A stretch of 6,964 nt of DNA, from the NCBI GenBank assembly GCA_904502145.1, contig CAJGDH010000096.1:1-6964 (forward strand). Reading direction: 5' to 3'. The DNA comes from an uncultured Eubacterium sp. (lineage in GTDB: Bacteria > Bacillota > Clostridia > Lachnospirales > Lachnospiraceae). The notes beneath the pieces are model-generated. The model had not been told where the DNA came from. It did not search any database and worked only from the letters and a program-made list of their open reading frames with translations. Within the stretch, counting starts at the first letter, position 1, and every line of letters starts with the position of its first letter. The position numbers were made by a program, and so were the translations under genes. Positions 6,055 to 6,964 of this stretch are shown here, in pieces.

Positions 6055-6964
6055 ATGATAGATAAAGATAATAACGATAAACTGAAAAAAAACAGACTTT
6101 ACAGAACAGGTAAGATCTTTATGAAAGCAGCAGTGACCACGCTGCTGCTTTTCCTTATGTTCTACCTCTGCAGTCATTTCAACGAATACCAGAAAAATGC
6201 CACCAACCAGGTGAACAAATATCGGATCGACCAGCTGTGTCTTCTGACGGAAGATACCATTATCACACAGAGATTCGTGGCCAGACATACCCATCTCAAG
6301 TCGCTGAAGCTGTACTCCAGCAACGATTACGGCGGGGAGGCCGAAGGGACGCTGGAACTCAGTCTGATCGATGACCATAGCGGCAAAAAGATCAGGACCA
6401 TGGAGATGAAGATCAAGGACCTGGCCAACAACGGTTATACGGAATTTCCCGTAAATGTTCAGCTGCAGAAGAGGAAAGCATACCGGATCAGGATCACCTC
6501 CCATGACAGTGTATCCGGCAAAGAACCGATCTTCTATCAATGGACCACCAGGGAGAGAGGTTTTTCCGGGAAGGTGAAAGTCAACTATGCAAGCCAGGGA
6601 AAATATCTTGTATCCAAGCTTTATTATCCCGTGACGATCTACACCCAGTGGATGATGATCATTCTTCTTCTGGGATGTGTGATCCTACTGGTCCTGTTTC
6701 CCCTGCCGCTGCCGGAGAAAGTCTCCGCGATCCCAGGCAGAGTCCTTTTCCTTGCCGCTCCTGTTTTTACCTTCTGGATGGTGGAGAGGTTTACGGACAA
6801 TCTGATCACGAAAATGAGGCCGGGGGAATTCTGCTTCAATGTGCTGCTCTATTACCTCTTTTTCGGGATCCTCTGGCTGGTCCTTTACTCCGGGAGGGCA
6901 GCGGTGGTCACGGGTATGACCTTCTGGTTTATCCTGGGAATGGCCAATTATTATGTACTTAATT
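6055..6964 (+). CDS. Polytopic membrane protein with extracytoplasmic N-terminal domain, 3' end outside the window; possible LTA synthase/sulfatase-family protein
   Basis: An open frame of 303 codons runs off the window end. A lysine-rich, probably cytoplasmic tail (1-20) is followed by membrane segment 1 (about 21-41). Next comes a soluble, probably outward-facing region (42-195) with alternating hydrophobic strands such as LKSLKLYSS, TLELSLIDD and KAYRIRITS, suggesting a beta-sandwich. Four further segments follow at about 196-217, 226-243, 258-279 and 281-302. The predicted topology (five spans, N-terminus in) would place what follows outside. The last segments (FNVLLYYLFFGILWLVLYSGR, then GMANYYVLN) resemble from memory the membrane part of clostridial LTA synthase-like proteins, but the catalytic domain is not in view. 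The start is uncertain: the ATG at 6055 has no clear SD site, and the ATG at 6121 (residue 23) has only a weak AGGT. No terminator separates it from folBK, which ends 19 bases earlier. Confidence 0.8.
   Translation, partial: MIDKDNNDKLKKNRLYRTGKIFMKAAVTTLLLFLMFYLCSHFNEYQKNATNQVNKYRIDQLCLLTEDTIITQRFVARHTHLKSLKLYSSNDYGGEAEGTLELSLIDDHSGKKIRTMEMKIKDLANNGYTEFPVNVQLQKRKAYRIRITSHDSVSGKEPIFYQWTTRERGFSGKVKVNYASQGKYLVSKLYYPVTIYTQWMMIILLLGCVILLVLFPLPLPEKVSAIPGRVLFLAAPVFTFWMVERFTDNLITKMRPGEFCFNVLLYYLFFGILWLVLYSGRAAVVTGMTFWFILGMANYYVLN

Noticed and set aside
5998..6962. A - strand frame (5998-6540) and a + strand frame (6540-6962) over the region after folBK
   Set aside because: The continuous + frame from 6055 has membrane spans, a sensible soluble domain and normal codon use across the whole region. 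The two alternatives split that gene and show no coherent protein features.
1..6964. Mobile elements, CRISPR arrays, tRNA or rRNA genes, riboswitch (for example THF or glutamine riboswitch)
   Set aside because: No transposase or integrase motifs, spaced direct repeats, or tRNA-like folds were seen. The only intergenic gap (847-945) is too short, and already occupied by the terminator, for a known THF riboswitch before folC; none precedes folC because it follows glnN by 3 bases.

Overview
The window is a compact stretch of housekeeping metabolism from a low-to-moderate GC Firmicute, most likely a clostridial (Lachnospiraceae-like) bacterium. This is inferred from three things: a single-chain glycyl-tRNA synthetase, a type III glutamine synthetase, and a folate cluster with a fused FolB-FolK protein. 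Shine-Dalgarno (SD) sites are purine-rich and third codon positions favour G/C. All genes lie on the + strand, and the only real intergenic region is about 100 bases.

Layout: (1) positions 1-846 hold the C-terminal 281 residues of glycyl-tRNA synthetase, whose start lies upstream of the window. (2) Positions 847-945 form a regulatory gap. It contains a strong intrinsic terminator, a candidate sigma-A promoter whose -35 hexamer overlaps the glyQS stop codon, and a perfect 12-base palindrome in the promoter spacer. (3) Positions 946-3051 encode type III glutamine synthetase (GlnN). (4) Positions 3055-6035 encode three folate proteins in tight succession: FolC (3 bases after glnN), FolP (start overlapping folC by 26 bases) and a FolB-FolK fusion (13 bases after folP). 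(5) From 6055 to the window edge there is an open frame for a polytopic membrane protein with a large extracytoplasmic N-terminal domain, cut off by the window end. It may be the N-terminus of an LTA synthase/sulfatase-family protein.

Together FolB, FolK, FolP and FolC cover the path from dihydroneopterin to (polyglutamylated) dihydrofolate. GTP cyclohydrolase (folE), the pABA genes and dihydrofolate reductase are not in the window. The 3-base glnN-folC gap suggests that glutamine synthesis and folate synthesis share a transcript. No terminator is visible between glnN and the membrane-protein gene, so the unit may extend past the window edge.

I see no mobile element, CRISPR array, tRNA/rRNA gene or obvious novel defence or biosynthetic system. 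The points most worth checking are the promoter/terminator arrangement before glnN, the glnN-folate linkage and the truncated membrane protein.
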